Part shown: piece by piece, positions 48,084 through 56,417 of the stretch | Layout: each line of letters begins with the position of its first letter | How positions within the stretch are numbered: the stretch's first letter is position 1 | NCBI GenBank assembly: GCA_030431775.1 | Contig: JAUIHW010000002.1 | Location: 1-64,000 of the forward strand | From: Gammaproteobacteria bacterium | GTDB lineage: Bacteria; Pseudomonadota; Gammaproteobacteria; Pseudomonadales; JAUIET01 | DNA: 64,000 nucleotides | Reading direction: 5' to 3' | Notes under the pieces: generated by a model | Seen by the model: only the letters and a program-made list of their open reading frames with translations | What the model was told of the DNA's origin: nothing | The model's database searches: none | Position numbers and translations under genes: made by a program

Positions 48084-50588
48084 TCAGGCTACCGGTTTTT
48101 TGACCGAGCGCAGATTGGTGATGACCGATTGCAGGGCACGATCAAACAGAGCACCATCGTCGAGCATGCGAATTGCGTCAAGTTGCAACTTGCCAGCCAG
48201 ATCCCGCAAAGGCAGCTCCAGCACCTTGATCCCTGAGCGATTCACAAAAATATGGGTATCCTCAGGCGGTACCTTGGCGGCCAGTTTGGCGCGAAACCTG
48301 GGTTGGTCTTCCGTACGAACTTCCACCCAGCTGCCTACTCGCAGCCGATTGGCCATTTCAATATACGTCGCTTCAACGTCGACGGCCACAGAGTGCTCTT
48401 GGGCATCGTCAGGGCTTCCCTCGCCGCTAGACTCAAACACATCGGACGTCTCATCCTCCATGGCCGGGGACAGGCCTTCAGTTCCGAGCAAGCCATCAAC
48501 ATCGCTGAGCAACTCGTCCATGTCTGCATCCAGCTCCACAGAGTCCGGTAAATCGTCGGCTTGCAATAGAGCTGCATCAATATCGTCAAGGCTAAGATCC
48601 GGGTCGTCAGCGCGCGACCCGGGCGAACGTTCATTGTCCAGTGTATCTGCGAGCTCTGCCGTCGACTCGCTTGAATCCGGCTCTGGATTTGGCTCGGGGT
48701 CCGGGTTTAATTGGCGCCCCAGGATGCGAAGGTGAACCTGCTCAAGATCCGTGAACAGGGCATTCATCTTAAACGGATCGTAGCTGATTTGCGTGAGGCC
48801 CTCGCGCAACTTTCGCAACAGATCCGGCAGTACGGTTAATAATTGCTCACGACTGCGATCTTCAACGCCGTCGGCTACGCTCCACAAGAGCTGCTCAGCC
48901 GTGCCCAAAGCGTCTTGCCACGCGTCACTGTCCGTGCCTGCACGCACATAGGCCAGGAACATTACATTGGACCAGGCTTCTCTGAGCAACTGTTCCACCA
49001 CCTCAGGCACCCGTGTGTTAGCAAGCTTCTCATCCAGAGTATCCTGCACCAGTTGGCGCGCCTGAGCTGATTTGGCTTTGCCGTCTGCAGCGTCAATGGC
49101 GCGTTTTTCAAGCAGGCTGGCACGTTTGTTTTCCTGCTGCAGGAACAGTTCAAAGTCCTGCAGCAAGCGGGCAAATACATCCTGGTCCTGATCGTATTCG
49201 CCCAGCACTGTATCAACCACGTGCTGAACCTTGGACAACAATGGGTCTTTGCCTTTATCTTTGCCTTCTGCAGGCACCCATCCCAGCGCCGCGGTTGCAA
49301 TCTGGTTTAACAGTTTGCGCGCCGGATGCCCTTCCGTGCCAAAGAAGGATTTGTCGAGCATTGCGGCTTTCAGCAACGGAATCTGTAACCTGGCAATCAG
49401 TGCCTTCATTGGGTCGGCAAGATTGCCGTCATCCAGAATGAACTGGAACAACATTGAAACCAGGTTTATCGCATCAAAGTCAACCTGTCCCAGACTGCGT
49501 TGCTCCTGCACATCCTGTTCGGCCAGCATAGATTTCAGTAAGCCATGCACGTCCAGAATGCCTGGCTTGTCGGCAGCCCCCGTCAGTGCAGACTGACTGG
49601 ACCGTGTGCCGCTGAGCATCTGGTTCTGTGCTCGTCCCAGTAAGTCAAAAATCTGGGTGCGTGGAAGCTCTGGTGCCGCACCTGGTAGAAACCAGTTGGC
49701 ATTGCGTAAAAGCTCCTGACCCAATAAATACCCTTGCTGCTGCGCGAGCAAGTTTTGTACGTTGGAGAATACTTGGTCAGACGCCACCTGCTCTTCGTTA
49801 GCTGCCACGCCAGAATGCGCTTGCTCTCCCTGGCCTTGCGCCGCCGCTCTGGCACGTCCGCTTTTGCCACTGCTCTTACTACTTGAAGACAATCCTGGCA
49901 GTATGCCTTCGTCACGAAGGAGCTGGTTGCAGTCGTCATGAATAGTAGTAAAGTCGGTCAGCAATTGCTTTTCAAAAAGCTTGTAAACAACCAGTTTTGA
50001 TTTCAGATCAACTTCCAGACACTCGCAAGCTTTCATGAAGCTGTCGCAGACAACCCTTGGACCCACCGGATTATTGTTCTCATCGATTTGGGTGTGCGCC
50101 ACCAAAGAATCTACGCGCTGGGTCAGTTCACGTAAAGCATCTGATTCGCTGTTAAGGAGACGAGCTACAATCGAGTCGATGGCAACCTGCTCCTCAAGCT
50201 CGTCTTTTTGTACAAGACTGAGCGAACCGGCTTCCAGCGCATTATCCTCATCATCAGCATCATTGGCGGCCACGGTGACGACGGTGAAGGCCTGCGGAAT
50301 GAGTTGCGCAAATGCTGCTTCTATCATGCGGCGCTTAAGACGGATGTCACGCATGGACTCAAAATAGACGTTCTGCTCGGCATTGGTCTGCGCCTTGTCG
50401 GCCAATTCAAACAAGGCGTCATCAGCATTGTCGAACATTCCCTGCAGCAATTGCAGCAGCATTTGACGGCCCCGATCTCGCAGCTTTTGAAGCGGCGCGC
50501 TCAATGCACTGTGTGTACCAGCCTGGCTGTTGCCGCTGTCGGGATTGCCGGCTTTGATCGAAACGACTTTATTTGCGGGTTTTGGCAT
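48084..50588 (-). CDS. DUF1631 family protein
   Basis: An 834-residue cytoplasmic protein of unknown function. The N-terminus MPKPANKVV, FDNADDALFELADKAQTNAEQ and YFESMRDIRLKRR are typical of DUF1631. An acidic, low-complexity linker (PDPEPNPEPDSSES) separates the long helical part from a C-terminal beta-rich domain (WVEVRTEDQPRFRAKLAAK then FVNRSGIKVLELP) that resembles PilZ-like barrels. The resemblance is my inference. It is divergent from an HD-GYP phosphodiesterase across a 406-bp gap, which hints at cyclic di-GMP signalling. Confidence 0.85.
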   Translation of the reverse strand: MPKPANKVVSIKAGNPDSGNSQAGTHSALSAPLQKLRDRGRQMLLQLLQGMFDNADDALFELADKAQTNAEQNVYFESMRDIRLKRRMIEAAFAQLIPQAFTVVTVAANDADDEDNALEAGSLSLVQKDELEEQVAIDSIVARLLNSESDALRELTQRVDSLVAHTQIDENNNPVGPRVVCDSFMKACECLEVDLKSKLVVYKLFEKQLLTDFTTIHDDCNQLLRDEGILPGLSSSSKSSGKSGRARAAAQGQGEQAHSGVAANEEQVASDQVFSNVQNLLAQQQGYLLGQELLRNANWFLPGAAPELPRTQIFDLLGRAQNQMLSGTRSSQSALTGAADKPGILDVHGLLKSMLAEQDVQEQRSLGQVDFDAINLVSMLFQFILDDGNLADPMKALIARLQIPLLKAAMLDKSFFGTEGHPARKLLNQIATAALGWVPAEGKDKGKDPLLSKVQHVVDTVLGEYDQDQDVFARLLQDFELFLQQENKRASLLEKRAIDAADGKAKSAQARQLVQDTLDEKLANTRVPEVVEQLLREAWSNVMFLAYVRAGTDSDAWQDALGTAEQLLWSVADGVEDRSREQLLTVLPDLLRKLREGLTQISYDPFKMNALFTDLEQVHLRILGRQLNPDPEPNPEPDSSESTAELADTLDNERSPGSRADDPDLSLDDIDAALLQADDLPDSVELDADMDELLSDVDGLLGTEGLSPAMEDETSDVFESSGEGSPDDAQEHSVAVDVEATYIEMANRLRVGSWVEVRTEDQPRFRAKLAAKVPPEDTHIFVNRSGIKVLELPLRDLAGKLQLDAIRMLDDGALFDRALQSVITNLRSVKKPVA

Positions 50589-50994
50589 CGAATTATCGCG
50601 TCTCTGAAATGATCAATTGAGTCAAAATTCGCCAGCAGGCAAGTCATGGCTGCCCTGAACAAATTTGGCTATCGATTAAAGTATATACAGCTTCCTTCGT
50701 TCGGAAAGTCAGGAACGGAACTGGTTCTCAATTCAGGGGGTTAAATATCGGGTTGTTCAGAGCGTCAGTGTTCAAATGGCGTTAGCCTACACTACGAAAC
50801 CAAGCCCTTTGGCGACAATGACAGAAGCCGGGCTTGACTATATTTCAGCCGCCCCGTATGCCCGCTATTGCCGGGCAGACACGCTGTTGTGGCGATTTTT
50901 TTGCTGAGCCGGTGCGCAAAAGTGGAGATTGTAAAACTCTGATCTAGACTTAAAGCAGTAGTGCACCATTTTAAGCCCTTAACTGTTGCCGAAA
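50589..50994. other. 406-bp intergenic region with two inverted repeats
   Basis: No convincing ORF lies here. A minus-strand ORF at 50792-51106 has no family resemblance and runs into the HD-GYP gene. Two hairpins are visible. One is AAGCCC/GGGCTT with an inner GGC/GCC (50802-50835). The other is TGCCCG/CGGGCA (50859-50877), followed 14 nt later by a seven-T run. They may belong to a structured leader of the HD-GYP gene. Confidence 0.5.
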
Positions 50995-52245
50995 ATGAAA
51001 AAAACTGTCGTACGTCCGGCCAGATTTGTCGAGCAAACCCAGAAAACCCCGATTCCAGTCGAGGGCTTGAAAGTGGGTATGTTTGTGTCGGAGCTCGACC
51101 GACCATGGACCGACACGCCTTTCATTCTGCAAGGATTTGAAATTCGCAGCGTGGATGACATTGAGGAAATCGCTAAACATTGCGAATACGTGTTCGTTGA
51201 TAATGCTGAGCATGTCAAGCTCGGGCCGGTTGAACGAAGTGTCGGTGCTGGCAAGACCAAAGCTCGTAAAACGTTTGTGAACAAGACTTCCAACCGCCAG
51301 GAAAGGTCGCGCGCCACCGCAGCCATTTCCTCGGCGCGCCAGCTGACCAGCTCCTTTATGGATGATGTGCGGCTGGGCAAGGCCATTAATGTTCGTGAAA
51401 TCAAGCAGACTGTTTCGGAATGCGTGCAGAGCATATTGCGCAACCCGGACGCCATGATGTGGCTGAGCAAAATCAAGGACAAAGACAGCTATACCTCGCA
51501 GCACAGCCTAAATGTTTGCATCCTGGCCATCAACTTCGGCCGCCACTTAGGTGCACCTGAGGACGAACTGGGCAAACTTGGAATATCAGCACTCATGCAC
51601 GATGTAGGCAAAATGCGTATTCCTGCAGAGATTCTGCATAAGGCTGGCCCATTGACGGCCGAAGAACAGGCAACATTTGAAAAGCACCCGATCTACGGCC
51701 GCGATATACTTTTGCAACAAGATGGTTTGTATCACGGTGCGGTGGACGTTGCCTATGCGCATCACGAGCTGTTGGACGGCAGCGGCTATCCACGCGGTAT
51801 CAAAGCCGCTGGCATCGGCGACTTCACCCGGATTGTAGCCATCTGTGACCAGTACGACGCATTAACTTCAGACCGACCGGCCAGCGCTGGCAAGTCGTCA
51901 CGCGCCGCATTGCGCTACCTCTATGACCGCCGCGGCAAGCAGTATGACGAGCGCCTGGTACACCACTTTATTGAGTGTATTGGTTTATACCCGGCCGGTA
52001 GCGTTGTCGAGCTGAAAAACGGTTGTGTAGGACTGGTGGTTGGCACCAACTACCGGCACCGTCATTTACCTAAAGTGCTGATCTTGACTAACGAAAGCAA
52101 GCAGAAAGACAAAGAGCGTATCATCAATCTAGGCAGCCTCGGCGACGATCGAGACAGCGACCTGTTGATTGCGCGTGTTCTACCCAATGGCTCCCACGGT
52201 ATTCATCTTGAGGAATACATCGAGAAGGGTCTGATGCTCGACTGA
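50995..52245 (+). CDS. HD-GYP domain cyclic di-GMP phosphodiesterase with N-terminal DUF3391
   Basis: A 416-residue protein. The N-terminal DUF3391 domain begins PVEGLKVGMFVSELDRPW. The HD-GYP domain has the HD pair in SALMHDVGKMRIP (~HD 202-203), KHPIYGRDIL, HHELLDGSGYPRGI (~256-269) and the downstream DQYDALTSDRP, so the metal-binding residues and the GYP triad are intact. It should hydrolyse cyclic di-GMP to pGpG or GMP. The ATG at 50995 is preceded by an in-frame TTG at 50986, and neither has a strong ribosome binding site. Cyclic di-GMP turnover fits a genome segment rich in type IV pilus genes. Confidence 0.92.
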   Translation: MKKTVVRPARFVEQTQKTPIPVEGLKVGMFVSELDRPWTDTPFILQGFEIRSVDDIEEIAKHCEYVFVDNAEHVKLGPVERSVGAGKTKARKTFVNKTSNRQERSRATAAISSARQLTSSFMDDVRLGKAINVREIKQTVSECVQSILRNPDAMMWLSKIKDKDSYTSQHSLNVCILAINFGRHLGAPEDELGKLGISALMHDVGKMRIPAEILHKAGPLTAEEQATFEKHPIYGRDILLQQDGLYHGAVDVAYAHHELLDGSGYPRGIKAAGIGDFTRIVAICDQYDALTSDRPASAGKSSRAALRYLYDRRGKQYDERLVHHFIECIGLYPAGSVVELKNGCVGLVVGTNYRHRHLPKVLILTNESKQKDKERIINLGSLGDDRDSDLLIARVLPNGSHGIHLEEYIEKGLMLD

Positions 52246-52276
52246 GCAGCGTCTTCCGCTGGCAGCCGATGAGCAT

Positions 52277-53095
52277 TTAGGACGAGAGCCCAAAAAAAGC
52301 CAGGCTGTTAAGGCGACATTGTTCGCGCAACACATCCTCCGACTCACCACGACAGTGCGCGACGGTTTTGGCAATATGGGCCAGAGTACAGGGCTCGTTG
52401 CGGCGTTGCGACTGCATCTTAGATTTCAGCGGGTAATCCCGAGGCATTAGGTAAGGCGCATCAGTTTCCAGCATCAGACGATCAGCCGGAATTTTCCTGA
52501 CCAGCGTACGCAAGTCAGTACCGCGACGCTCGTCACAAATCCATCCGGTGATACCAATGAACAGATCCAGGTCGAGATAAGCGTCCAGTGTGCGTTCCGA
52601 GCCGGTAAAACAATGCACAACCAAATGCTCCAGGCGCGGTCGAAAGTGAGTTAGAAGGCGCAACATGTCATCAGCGGCGTCACGCTCATGAATGAACACC
52701 GGCATAGCCAATTCAGTGGCCAGCTCCAGCTGCGCTTCGAACGCGCCCAGCTGAGCATCACGCGGGGAATAATTGCGGTGATAATCCAGGCCGGCCTCAC
52801 CTAAGGCAACGCACGCACTGTGCCCAGCGTACTGACGCAGCAAGTCAATATCAGCAAGCGAAAACTCACTGGCCTCATGCGGGTGAACACCGGCTGTGGA
52901 ATACAGTCGCCCTGGGTATTGCTCAGCAAGCAACAATGCCTCGCGACTGGCCGCCACCGATGTGCCAGTCACCAGTATTTCACCCACCCCATGCTGCAAA
53001 GCACGCTCAAGAACATCATCGAGATCATCGCTAAAAGACTGGTGGGTAAGATTGGCGCCGATGTCGATCAACGCCGTATTTGGGTGTTGTTGCAT
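52277..53095 (-). CDS. TatD family hydrolase/DNase
   Basis: A 272-residue metal-dependent hydrolase of the amidohydrolase fold. The TatD signatures are IDIGANLTHQSFSDD at the start, STAGVHPHEA, GEAGLDYHR, VHCFTGSERTLDAY and LETDAPYLMPRDYP. Length and motifs fit the TatD/YcfH family of 3'-5' exonucleases acting on DNA or D-aminoacyl-tRNA-like substrates. It lies just downstream of tRNA-Thr on the same strand (27-bp gap). Confidence 0.92.
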   Translation of the reverse strand: MQQHPNTALIDIGANLTHQSFSDDLDDVLERALQHGVGEILVTGTSVAASREALLLAEQYPGRLYSTAGVHPHEASEFSLADIDLLRQYAGHSACVALGEAGLDYHRNYSPRDAQLGAFEAQLELATELAMPVFIHERDAADDMLRLLTHFRPRLEHLVVHCFTGSERTLDAYLDLDLFIGITGWICDERRGTDLRTLVRKIPADRLMLETDAPYLMPRDYPLKSKMQSQRRNEPCTLAHIAKTVAHCRGESEDVLREQCRLNSLAFFGLSS

Positions 53096-53122
53096 GAAGT
53101 CCGGCAGCGGAGTTTTTTTGCA

Positions 53123-53198
53123 TGGTGCCGGAAATAGGAATCGAACCTACGACCTTCTCATTACGAATGAGCTGCTCTACCGACTGAGCTATTCCGGC
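53123..53198 (-). tRNA. thrT-like: tRNA-Thr (anticodon CGT)
   Basis: A 76-nt gene whose 3' CCA is encoded. Acceptor stem GCCGGAA/TTCCGGC, D arm GCTCAGTCGGTAGAGC, anticodon loop TTCGTAA with anticodon CGT (codon ACG) and TTCGATTC in the T loop are all present. It closely resembles E. coli thrW. It lies between pilA and tatD, as at the Pseudomonas pilin locus. Confidence 0.95.
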
Positions 53199-53207
53199 GC
53201 AGATCGT

Positions 53208-53213
53208 ATTATA
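53208..53213 (-). promoter_or_regulatory. candidate -10 box of the tRNA-Thr gene
   Basis: On the minus strand the hexamer is TATAAT, ten bases upstream of the tRNA 5' end. The -35 at 16-18 bp spacing (TGTCGA) is a weak match. It sits within the 25 bp between the pilA stop and the tRNA, which would allow independent tRNA transcription. Confidence 0.5.
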
Positions 53214-53223
53214 GCCAAGTCGC

Positions 53224-53667
53224 TTAGATTCGACACTCGCGGGGCAAAAATTTGTTCAACGCCGCATCACTGATAGCACAGGTCCAGGCAACGCCTTGAT
53301 TAACATCATAAGCTGGTGTCATACCCAGGGATGCTGCGTCCAGCCCGGTATCACCAGTGCCTTGCACCGCAAGCGTAATAACGCCATTGGCGCCGACAGT
53401 GACACTTTCAACAAAATCGCTGTTAATATCGGCCGCCGCTCCTAAACCGACATCGGAATTGCTGCCGCAGTTGGCGGTCCCACCCTCGGCCAGTATGCAT
53501 TCACTGACAGCGGTTTTAGCGGCTCCGGCAAAGCCAATCACTTCAGCCATTTTAGAGCGGGCCGTATAGCTCTGGTAGTAAGGCACGGCCGTGGATGCCA
53601 GTATCCCGATTATCGCAATCACAATCATCAATTCGATCAGGGTGAAGCCAGTTTGCTTGCTATTCAT
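53224..53667 (-). CDS. pilA: type IV pilin PilA (second, downstream copy)
   Basis: A 147-residue major pilin with leader MNSKQTG and mature start [20 protein letters not shown], hence a canonical prepilin site and E5. YQSYTARSKMAEVIGFA follows, and cysteines at the C-terminus (AWTCAI and RECRI) form the likely D-region disulfide. It shares the central [18 protein letters not shown] block with the upstream pilA, so the two arose by duplication. The spacer upstream holds a terminator and no promoter that I can see, so expression may depend on read-through. Confidence 0.95.
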   Translation of the reverse strand: MNSKQTGFTLIELMIVIAIIGILASTAVPYYQSYTARSKMAEVIGFAGAAKTAVSECILAEGGTANCGSNSDVGLGAAADINSDFVESVTVGANGVITLAVQGTGDTGLDAASLGMTPAYDVNQGVAWTCAISDAALNKFLPRECRI

Positions 53668-53696
53668 CCGTAAACCCTCGTTCTGAGAAGTTGGCT

Positions 53697-53725
53697 AAAA
53701 AAAAGGGAGCCTGAGCTCCCTTTTT
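53697..53725 (-). terminator. intrinsic terminator between the tandem pilA genes
   Basis: GGGAGC-CTGA-GCTCCC with eight A on the left (a T8 tract on the minus strand) gives a classic rho-independent terminator for the upstream pilA transcript. A T-tract on the other side makes it bidirectional. It lies 48 bp past the upstream pilA stop and ahead of the downstream copy. Confidence 0.9.
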
Positions 53726-53772
53726 CCCCTTATGCCAGCCCCGCAGGGCTGGCTCAGGTCATGGCGAGCCTA

Positions 53773-54216
53773 TTATGCTCGACACTCACGCGGCATGTAC
53801 TTGTTCAGTGCAGCTGCACTTACGGCACAAGCCCAATCGACACCAGCGGACTGGTCGTACGTTGGGGTCATAGTGATGCTACCGGCGTCCAGGTCAGCTT
53901 GGGCTGTACCCTGGATAGCGATAGTGATCAGGCCATTTGCACCAACGGTCACACTTTCTACGTAATCGCTGGTGATGTCAGCGGCGGCACCCAAACCAAC
54001 GTCTCCGTTGCTGCCGCAGTTGGCTGTACCGCCTTCGGCCAGAATACACTCACTGACCGCACCTTTAGCAGCGGCGGCAAAGCCAACCACTTCACTCATT
54101 TTGGCGCGAATGGTGTAGTCCTGATAAGCCGGCAGCGCGACTGCCGCCAGAATGCCGATAATGGCAACCACGATCATCAGTTCGATAAGGGTAAAACCCT
54201 GTTGTGCTTTCTTCAT
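53773..54216 (-). CDS. pilA: type IV pilin PilA (first, upstream copy)
   Basis: A 147-residue major pilin with leader MKKAQQG and mature start [41 protein letters not shown] and a C-terminal cysteine pair (DWACAV, RECRA) complete the pattern. It is expressed from a sigma-54 promoter at 54313-54328 and its mRNA probably ends at the terminator at 53697-53725. AAGGAG lies nine bases before the ATG. It is probably the main pilus subunit because it is promoter-proximal. Confidence 0.96.
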   Translation of the reverse strand: MKKAQQGFTLIELMIVVAIIGILAAVALPAYQDYTIRAKMSEVVGFAAAAKGAVSECILAEGGTANCGSNGDVGLGAAADITSDYVESVTVGANGLITIAIQGTAQADLDAGSITMTPTYDQSAGVDWACAVSAAALNKYMPRECRA

Positions 54217-54312
54217 TTCAGAAGTCTCCTTCGGTTAAGAATGTTTAAAATGCCTCTGTCTTACAAGCTTAGACCTTGTGAGACAGCTTGCAAATTTGTG
54301 CGCATTAAAAAT

Positions 54313-54328
54313 AGCAATTGCTGTGCCA
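54313..54328 (-). promoter_or_regulatory. pilA: sigma-54 promoter of pilA
   Basis: On the minus strand the sequence is TGGCACAGCAATTGCT. The GG and GC doublets are 10 bp apart, matching the -24/-12 consensus (TGGCAC-N5-TTGCW). It predicts a start near 54302 and an 85-nt leader. In Pseudomonas, pilA is sigma-54 and PilR dependent, so the same control is likely. Confidence 0.9.
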
Positions 54329-54437
54329 ACAATGCGAAACCCACAAACAATGTTACTAAGTTACTGATTAGCACGGCTTTTGTACAATTTGCAAACAAAT
54401 CGATGAATTTTCAACCGGCCGGATGCCGATTGCTTTG

Positions 54438-54473
54438 TGTGTCAGAAGCTGACAAATTTTGTCACTTTGTGAC
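54438..54473. promoter_or_regulatory. cluster of TGTC/GACA half-sites upstream of the pilA promoter (putative PilR sites)
   Basis: Three overlapping dyads (GTCAGAAGCTGAC, GACAAATTTTGTC and GTCACTTTGTGAC) lie 139-171 bp upstream of the predicted pilA start. TGTC-type half-sites are known PilR-binding elements in Pseudomonas. The distance fits a sigma-54 upstream activating sequence. The region also lies upstream of pilB on the other strand. Confidence 0.55.
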
Positions 54474-54558
54474 CGCTGGCGATCTAACAAGACCATAACA
54501 GTACGCCAGGGAAGTTTACAAATAGAACACTATAAAGAAGAGAAACCCTGAGTTTGCT

Positions 54559-54567
54559 TGCTATACT
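54559..54567 (+). promoter_or_regulatory. pilB: extended -10 promoter candidate for pilBCD
   Basis: The plus strand has TGCTATACT, i.e. TG-n-TATACT, an extended -10 element, about 127 bp upstream of the pilB ATG. The -35 region is poor, as is common for extended -10 promoters. The gap 54217-54693 contains no other gene, only the divergent control elements. Confidence 0.45.
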
Positions 54568-54693
54568 GAAAGGTGGGTTGAAACGCATCGCAAACGTTGC
54601 GTGGGGCGGCTCATGGAATCATACCGGTTTAACGGCGTGGTCTGACTGGCAAGCCCAACTAAGTGGTTAAGTAAAAGCAGAGTTCAAGCAATA

Positions 54694-56415
54694 ATGAATG
54701 CTCCCAATACAGTTCGCTTAAGCGGTTTGGCTTTACGCCTGGTGGATGATGGCATACTGGATGAAGAACCGGCCAAGCAGGCAACGTTGGAAGCGCAGCA
54801 AAGCAACCGACCGTTCGTCAGCTGTGTTGTCGAACAAGGTCTGGCTGACAGCCGGGTAATTGCAAAAGCCGCCAGCGAAGAATTTGGCTCCCCGCTGTTT
54901 GACCTCGAGGCTATGAACCGTGAATTCATGCCGGCAAGCCTGGTCGACAGCAAATTGGTACAGAAGCATCATACGCTGCCGCTCTACAAGCGCGGAAACC
55001 GCCTGTTTATTGCGGTCTCTGATCCCACCAACCTCAAAGCCATTGACGAAATCAAGTTTCACACCGGCCTGTCCGTTGAGGCCGTTCTGGTCGAAGACCA
55101 GCTGTTGTCGCAAGCCATTACCCGTTTTCTTGAACAGGAGGATTCAAACTTTGGATCTTCTTTGGGCGACCTTGATGATGCGGGGCTTGAAGACCTGGAT
55201 GTCGAGGCGGTTGACACTGATGACAAAGATGGTGGCGGTACTTCCGATGAGGACGAAACCCCAATTGTGCGCTTCGTCAACAAAGTTCTGGTAGACGCGA
55301 TAAAAACCGGTGCATCGGACATCCATTTCGAACCCTATGAAAAAACCTACAGGGTACGTTTTCGCACCGACGGTATTCTGCATACGGTTACCTCGCCACC
55401 TCAAAACTTGGGCGGGCGGCTTGCGGCGCGCCTGAAGGTGATGTCACAGATGGACATTTCTGAAAGACGCGTGCCACAGGATGGTCGCATTAAAATGAAG
55501 CTGTCCAAAAAGCGCGCGATCGATTTTCGTGTGAATACTTTGCCGACTCTGTTTGGCGAAAAGATTGTGCTGCGTATTCTGGACCCCACATCGGCACAAA
55601 TGGGCATCGACGCTCTGGGTTATGAGCCAGAGCAGAAGCAAATGTACATGGACGCTCTGCACCAACCCCAAGGCATGGTGCTGGTAACTGGCCCTACTGG
55701 TAGCGGTAAAACCGTGTCACTTTATACCGGGCTGAATATTCTGAACACAGCAGAACGCAATATATCCACGGCGGAAGACCCGGTGGAGATCAACCTTGAG
55801 GGCATTAATCAGGTCAATGTGAACGCCAAGGTTGGCTTGAATTTCGCCGAAGCCTTGCGCTCCTTTCTGCGTCAGGACCCCGATGTGATCATGGTCGGTG
55901 AGATTCGCGATCTTGAAACCGCAGAAATCGCTATTAAGGCGGCGCAAACCGGTCATATGGTGATGTCCACGCTGCACACTAATAGCGCTGCTGAAACGGT
56001 CACCCGATTATTGAATATGGGTGTTCCCCCATTCAACCTGGCTACGTCCGTCAGCCTGATCATCGCCCAGCGATTGGCTCGCCGCCTGTGTGCCACCTGT
56101 GCCGAGCCGGCTGATCTGCCCCCGGAAGTTCTGCTCAAAGAAGGTTTTCGTGAGGACCAACTCGGTGAACTGAACATCATGAAACCGGTGGGTTGTGACA
56201 AATGTAACAATGGTTATAAGGGGCGTGTCGGAATCTATGAAGTAGTTCGCTTAACGCCGGAGCTATCACGTATTATTATGGAAGAAGGCAATTCCATCAT
56301 GATCGACCAGCAGGCTCGCAAAGAAGGCTTCGACGACCTGCGCCGCAGCGCACTGAAGAAAGCAGCGCAGGGTCTGACCAGCCTTGAAGAAGTGAACCGA
56401 GTAACGAAGGATTAA
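54694..56415 (+). CDS. pilB: type IV pilus assembly ATPase PilB
   Basis: A 573-residue hexameric ATPase that drives pilus extension. An N-terminal GspE-N-like domain (residues ~1-150) is followed by the ATPase core with Walker A at ~332-340 (TGPTGSGKT), an Asp box and Walker B (DPDVIMVGEIRDLETA), then a His box. The tetracysteine zinc motif is intact (CATCAEP and CDKCNNGYKG). The ATG is not preceded by a clear ribosome binding site. It is the first gene of pilB-pilC-pilD-coaE. Confidence 0.97.
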   Translation: MNAPNTVRLSGLALRLVDDGILDEEPAKQATLEAQQSNRPFVSCVVEQGLADSRVIAKAASEEFGSPLFDLEAMNREFMPASLVDSKLVQKHHTLPLYKRGNRLFIAVSDPTNLKAIDEIKFHTGLSVEAVLVEDQLLSQAITRFLEQEDSNFGSSLGDLDDAGLEDLDVEAVDTDDKDGGGTSDEDETPIVRFVNKVLVDAIKTGASDIHFEPYEKTYRVRFRTDGILHTVTSPPQNLGGRLAARLKVMSQMDISERRVPQDGRIKMKLSKKRAIDFRVNTLPTLFGEKIVLRILDPTSAQMGIDALGYEPEQKQMYMDALHQPQGMVLVTGPTGSGKTVSLYTGLNILNTAERNISTAEDPVEINLEGINQVNVNAKVGLNFAEALRSFLRQDPDVIMVGEIRDLETAEIAIKAAQTGHMVMSTLHTNSAAETVTRLLNMGVPPFNLATSVSLIIAQRLARRLCATCAEPADLPPEVLLKEGFREDQLGELNIMKPVGCDKCNNGYKGRVGIYEVVRLTPELSRIIMEEGNSIMIDQQARKEGFDDLRRSALKKAAQGLTSLEEVNRVTKD

Positions 56416-56417
56416 GC

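Noticed and set aside
48640-48720. Low-complexity proline/glutamate-coding stretch in the DUF1631 gene.
   Set aside because: It is an acidic linker between domains, not a tandem DNA repeat or slippage array.
50792-51106. A 104-codon minus-strand ORF in the gap before the HD-GYP gene.
   Set aside because: It overlaps the HD-GYP coding region, has no ribosome binding site that I can see and no similarity to known proteins.
53761-54498. A 245-codon plus-strand ORF over the upstream pilA and its promoter.
   Set aside because: It is antisense to a certain pilin gene and to the sigma-54 promoter, and shows no family resemblance.
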